In this document: positions 5,129 to 7,849 of the stretch, one piece after another
Layout of the letters: every line of letters begins with the position of its first letter
How positions within the stretch are numbered: the first letter of the stretch is position 1
From: CAYUNT01 sp964446285
GTDB taxonomy: Bacteria > Sumerlaeota > Sumerlaeia > SLMS01 > CAYUNT01
Direction: 5' to 3'
DNA length: 7,849 nt
NCBI GenBank assembly: GCA_964446285.1
Contig: CAYUNT010000203.1
Span: 1-7,849 of the forward strand
Translations under genes and position numbers: made by a program
The notes under the pieces: model-generated
What the model was told of the DNA's origin: nothing
What the model saw: the letters and a program-made list of their open reading frames with translations, nothing else
Database searches by the model: none

Positions 5129-6940
5129 ATGGGGCAACGAACTTCGGTTACAATCCGCTTTGAAGGCGATTCGGGGGATGGGATTATTTCGATGGGGAAG
5201 ACGGCGGCGCGCACGGCAGCGCGCATGGGGTATCATGTTTACACATTCAGCACGTTTTTGGCAGTGGTGCGCGGCGGACAGGTGACGTTCCAAATGCGCA
5301 TTGGTTCGGAGCCTCTGCTGTCGCAGGGCGATGATCCGGACATCCTCGTGGCGCTGAACCGCCAAGCGGTTCGCGATAACGCCCAGGGTGTGCGCGCGGG
5401 CGGAATAATTCTGCATCCGCCTTTGAATGGAGCGTCCGAGCCGATGAATCCGGCCGCCAGCGCGGTGGAAGTGGCTTATGAGGAAATTGCGGTCAGCGAA
5501 ACCGGCTCGGCGCGCAGCAAGAACATGGTGGCGGCGGGCGTGCTCCTTGGCGTGCTTGGACTGGAAGAGAGCCAGGCAGCCGAGGTGGTGCGCGAGATGT
5601 TTGCGGGCAAGGGGCGCGAAGTGGCCGATAACAATACGTCGGCATTGGGCGCTGGATTTGCGGAAGGACGGCGGCTGGGCGAGCAAGCGCCCGCCTTGCG
5701 CATTCCCAATCCGAATCATCCCCCGCGCATGTTGCTTTCGGGCAATGAAGCGGCGGCGCTTGGCGCATTGGCCGGCGGAGTAAGGTTTTTCGCGGGATAC
5801 CCGATTACGCCCGCGAGCGAAATCATGGAATGGCTGGCGAAGGAATTGCCGCGCATCGGCGGAACCATGGTGCAGGTCGAGGATGAAATCGCCTCGCTCG
5901 CCATGGTGATTGGAGCGTCGTATGGCGGCGTGAAGGCGATGACCGCCACAAGCGGACCCGGCTTGTCGCTGATGATCGAATTGCTTGGGCTGGCGGGCAT
6001 GGCGGAAATCCCGGTTGTGGTTGTGGACGTGCAACGCGCCGGGCCTTCGACGGGTATGCCCACGAAGGAAGCCCAGGGCGACTTGTTCCAGGCTGTGCAC
6101 GGAACGCATGGCGAAGTTCCGAGGGTGGTGCTGGCGCCTCAGACCGTGGCTGATTGCTTTGAGCAGACGGCGCGCGCGGTGAACATCGCGCATCAGTTTC
6201 ACATTCCGGTGCTGGTTCTTTCGAGCCAGTCGCTCAGCCACCGCCAGCAGACTATCAATGTGGAAGACCTTCAGAAATGCGAGCAATATCAGGAACCGCT
6301 TTGGAAACCGGAAGACGCGAAAGCGCAAGGCGGCGAATTCGTGCGTTTCCGCCAGACGGAAGACGGATTGCCTTCGCTGCGTTCGATTCCGGGAACGCCG
6401 GGCGGGATGTATCGCGCGGGGGGCCTCGAACACGACGAAACAGGGAATCCAGACTTCGATCCCGAGGTGCGCTCGCGAATGGTGGAACGGCGGCGAAAAC
6501 GGATGCACGCCATCGACAAGGCTTTTGAAGACGTGGCGGCTCAGGATATGCATTGTGCGGGCGACACGCCACTGGGCGTGATGAGCTGGGGAACAACGGC
6601 GCCTGTCGTGCGCGAAGTGATTCAAAACCTCGAACCGGAAGGATACGAATTCTCGTATTTCCTGCCGCGGATGCTTTGGCCCATGCCGGACCTGGCGATC
6701 CGGCGGTTCCTATCGTCGGGAATCAAATTGCTCTTTGTGTGCGAGCTCAACGCCACGCATCAGTTCGCGGAAATGTTGCGCGCCCGCTTCACGGCGGACC
6801 TTCTGAGCAACAATGTTGAGGTGGTGAGCGTGACGAAGGACGACGGATTGCCCTTCACGCCAGGAGAAATCACCACGGGAATTATGAAGGCGCTTGAGGA
6901 GCGCAAAATGACCATTCAAAAGACGGAGAATAAACAATGA
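5129..6940 (+). CDS. korA: 2-oxoacid:ferredoxin oxidoreductase, fused gamma/alpha subunit (KorA type)
   Basis: With the next gene this encodes the two-subunit enzyme that oxidatively decarboxylates a 2-oxoacid, probably 2-oxoglutarate, to the acyl-CoA while reducing ferredoxin; it can also run in reverse for carbon fixation. The 603-aa length is typical of KorA proteins that fuse the gamma and alpha domains. Residues 1 to about 190 are the gamma domain (IRFEGDSGDGI near 9-19, VVRGGQ at 46-51). The alpha domain begins at GNEA (205-208) and has the substrate-loop motif YPITPASE from Y224, TSGPG at 274-278, and QRAGPSTGMPT containing R303. LGVMSWG (482-488) starts the C-terminal transketolase-like domain. 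The chosen ATG gives the family's normal N-terminus; an in-frame TTG at 5042 would add 29 atypical residues. The Shine-Dalgarno before 5129 is weak (CAGG, 5113-5116). The stop overlaps the next start as ATGA. Substrate preference for 2-oxoglutarate rather than another 2-oxoacid is inferred from overall family resemblance. Confidence 0.93.
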   Translation: MGQRTSVTIRFEGDSGDGIISMGKTAARTAARMGYHVYTFSTFLAVVRGGQVTFQMRIGSEPLLSQGDDPDILVALNRQAVRDNAQGVRAGGIILHPPLNGASEPMNPAASAVEVAYEEIAVSETGSARSKNMVAAGVLLGVLGLEESQAAEVVREMFAGKGREVADNNTSALGAGFAEGRRLGEQAPALRIPNPNHPPRMLLSGNEAAALGALAGGVRFFAGYPITPASEIMEWLAKELPRIGGTMVQVEDEIASLAMVIGASYGGVKAMTATSGPGLSLMIELLGLAGMAEIPVVVVDVQRAGPSTGMPTKEAQGDLFQAVHGTHGEVPRVVLAPQTVADCFEQTARAVNIAHQFHIPVLVLSSQSLSHRQQTINVEDLQKCEQYQEPLWKPEDAKAQGGEFVRFRQTEDGLPSLRSIPGTPGGMYRAGGLEHDETGNPDFDPEVRSRMVERRRKRMHAIDKAFEDVAAQDMHCAGDTPLGVMSWGTTAPVVREVIQNLEPEGYEFSYFLPRMLWPMPDLAIRRFLSSGIKLLFVCELNATHQFAEMLRARFTADLLSNNVEVVSVTKDDGLPFTPGEITTGIMKALEERKMTIQKTENKQ

Positions 6941-7812
6941 CAACGGAATCGGCGGTTTCCGAACCGAAGGAACGCAAAACATACAAGGGAAAACAGCGCC
7001 CGACCTGGTGCCCGGGATGCGGCGATTTTGGCGTGCTCGGCGCGCTGGACAAGGCGCTGCTCGAATATGGACGGCCTGAATACGACATCGCGGTCGTCTC
7101 GGGAATCGGATGTTCGAGCCGGTTTCCGTATTTTATGAATACCTACGGCGTCCATGCCGCGCATGGGCGGGCGCTTTCGGTGGCGACAGGGCTGAAACTC
7201 GCGCGCCCGGACCTTACGGTGATTGCGACGGGCGGTGATGGCGACGCGCTGGCAATCGGCGGCAATCATTTCTTCCACACCATGCGCCGCAACGTGGACC
7301 TGACCTATATTCTGATGGACAACCAAATCTATGGGATGACCAAGGGCCAGGCCGCGCCGACAAGCCATCTTGGGATGAAAACCAAATCGACTCCGTTTGG
7401 AACCTTCGAGCCGCCGGTGGACCCAATCTGGGCGGCGCTGACGATGGGGGCGACTTTCGTTGCGCAAACGGCCATTTTTGAACTGCCGCAACTGACCAGC
7501 CTGATCCTGCAAGGATTGCGCCACCGCGGAATGGCCATGATCAACTGTCTGAGTCCGTGCATCACCTATAACAAGGACATGGACAAGGAATACATCCGGG
7601 CCAATTCGTTCCAGCTCGACAAGTCGCATGACCCGGGCGATTTCGAAGCAGCGCTGCGCATCGTGCGCTCGTCCGCCGGTCGTTTTCCGCTGGGCCTGAT
7701 CTACAAAAAGGAAGAGCCAACCTTCGAGGAACGCGTGGCGGATCTCGTCAAGGTCAAGGATGCCGGGCAACAAAAACCAGACTTGGTCAAGATCGCTCGG
7801 CAGTTTTTGTGA
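6937..7812 (+). CDS. korB: 2-oxoacid:ferredoxin oxidoreductase, beta subunit (KorB type)
   Basis: This 291-aa cytoplasmic subunit binds thiamine diphosphate and the [4Fe-4S] cluster that passes electrons to ferredoxin. WCPGCGD supplies C25 and C28, IGCSS supplies C59, and LSPC supplies C208; this matches the four-cysteine pattern of the two-subunit enzymes. The TPP/Mg motif is GGDGDAL (99-105) followed by MDNQIYGMTKGQ (N129, K136). Full length, no disruption. The start is set by GGAG (6925-6928), 8 nt upstream, and by the ATGA overlap with the alpha-subunit gene, which implies translational coupling and balanced subunit supply. No separate ferredoxin-like delta subunit is encoded here, consistent with the two-subunit class. 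As with KorA, 2-oxoglutarate is the likeliest substrate but is not proven by the sequence. Confidence 0.94.
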   Translation: MTTESAVSEPKERKTYKGKQRPTWCPGCGDFGVLGALDKALLEYGRPEYDIAVVSGIGCSSRFPYFMNTYGVHAAHGRALSVATGLKLARPDLTVIATGGDGDALAIGGNHFFHTMRRNVDLTYILMDNQIYGMTKGQAAPTSHLGMKTKSTPFGTFEPPVDPIWAALTMGATFVAQTAIFELPQLTSLILQGLRHRGMAMINCLSPCITYNKDMDKEYIRANSFQLDKSHDPGDFEAALRIVRSSAGRFPLGLIYKKEEPTFEERVADLVKVKDAGQQKPDLVKIARQFL

Positions 7813-7819
7813 GTGGGGA

Positions 7820-7849
7820 GTTGTGGGTTGTGAGTTGTGAGTTGTGGGT
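7820..7849 (+). repeat. Heptanucleotide tandem repeat (GTTGTGR)n, running off the window
   Basis: Four consecutive units, GTTGTGG (7820-7826), GTTGTGA (7827-7833), GTTGTGA (7834-7840) and GTTGTGG (7841-7847), are followed by GT at the window end, so the array probably continues. It begins 8 bp after the beta-subunit stop, and the preceding GAGTGGG may be a decayed copy. Seven-base short tandem repeats occur between genes in several bacterial groups and vary by slippage. No coding or terminator signal is visible in it. Confidence 0.8.

Noticed and set aside
5117..6625. 502-aa open frame on the minus strand opposite korA
   Set aside because: It lies entirely antisense to a strongly conserved gene, has an Arg/His-rich composition typical of the complement of GC-rich codons, and shows no domain.

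Overview
This is a bacterial chromosomal window with four confident protein-coding genes. GC is moderately high, and the starts with clear Shine-Dalgarno sequences support ordinary bacterial translation. Two of the proteins carry Sec-type signal peptides. The lineage cannot be fixed from this sequence. Secreted propeller-repeat proteins, an unusual clan GH-A-like hydrolase and a two-subunit 2-oxoacid:ferredoxin oxidoreductase would fit a Gram-negative heterotroph, but that is inference.

Left part (1-4661): a 215-bp leader carries a striking symmetric and directly repeated motif (166-185) that looks like a regulator-binding site. It precedes a secreted two-domain protein (216-2009, +) with a clan GH-A-like catalytic barrel and a C-terminal concanavalin-like/jelly-roll domain. 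Only 27 bp separate it from a convergent gene (2037-4661, -). That gene encodes an 874-aa exported protein with fourteen degenerate ~45-residue repeats (GGxF...ARWDG.xW..LG), probably two seven-bladed beta-propellers, followed by a ~170-residue C-terminal domain I do not recognise. The pair could act together at the cell surface on a carbohydrate, but proximity is the only evidence.

Middle (4662-5128): a 467-bp divergent intergenic region holds a plausible promoter for the rightward genes. Downstream of it is a perfect 12-bp inverted repeat enclosing 72 bp with an internal GC-rich hairpin, suggesting a long structured 5' leader or a small RNA. No convincing gene is seen there.

Right part (5129-7812, +): a two-gene operon with an ATGA overlap encodes the fused gamma/alpha subunit (KorA type) and the beta subunit (KorB type) of a 2-oxoacid:ferredoxin oxidoreductase, most likely acting on 2-oxoglutarate. 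The TPP motif and all four cysteines for the single [4Fe-4S] cluster are present in the beta subunit. Just after the operon a heptanucleotide tandem repeat (GTTGTGR) begins and runs off the window end.
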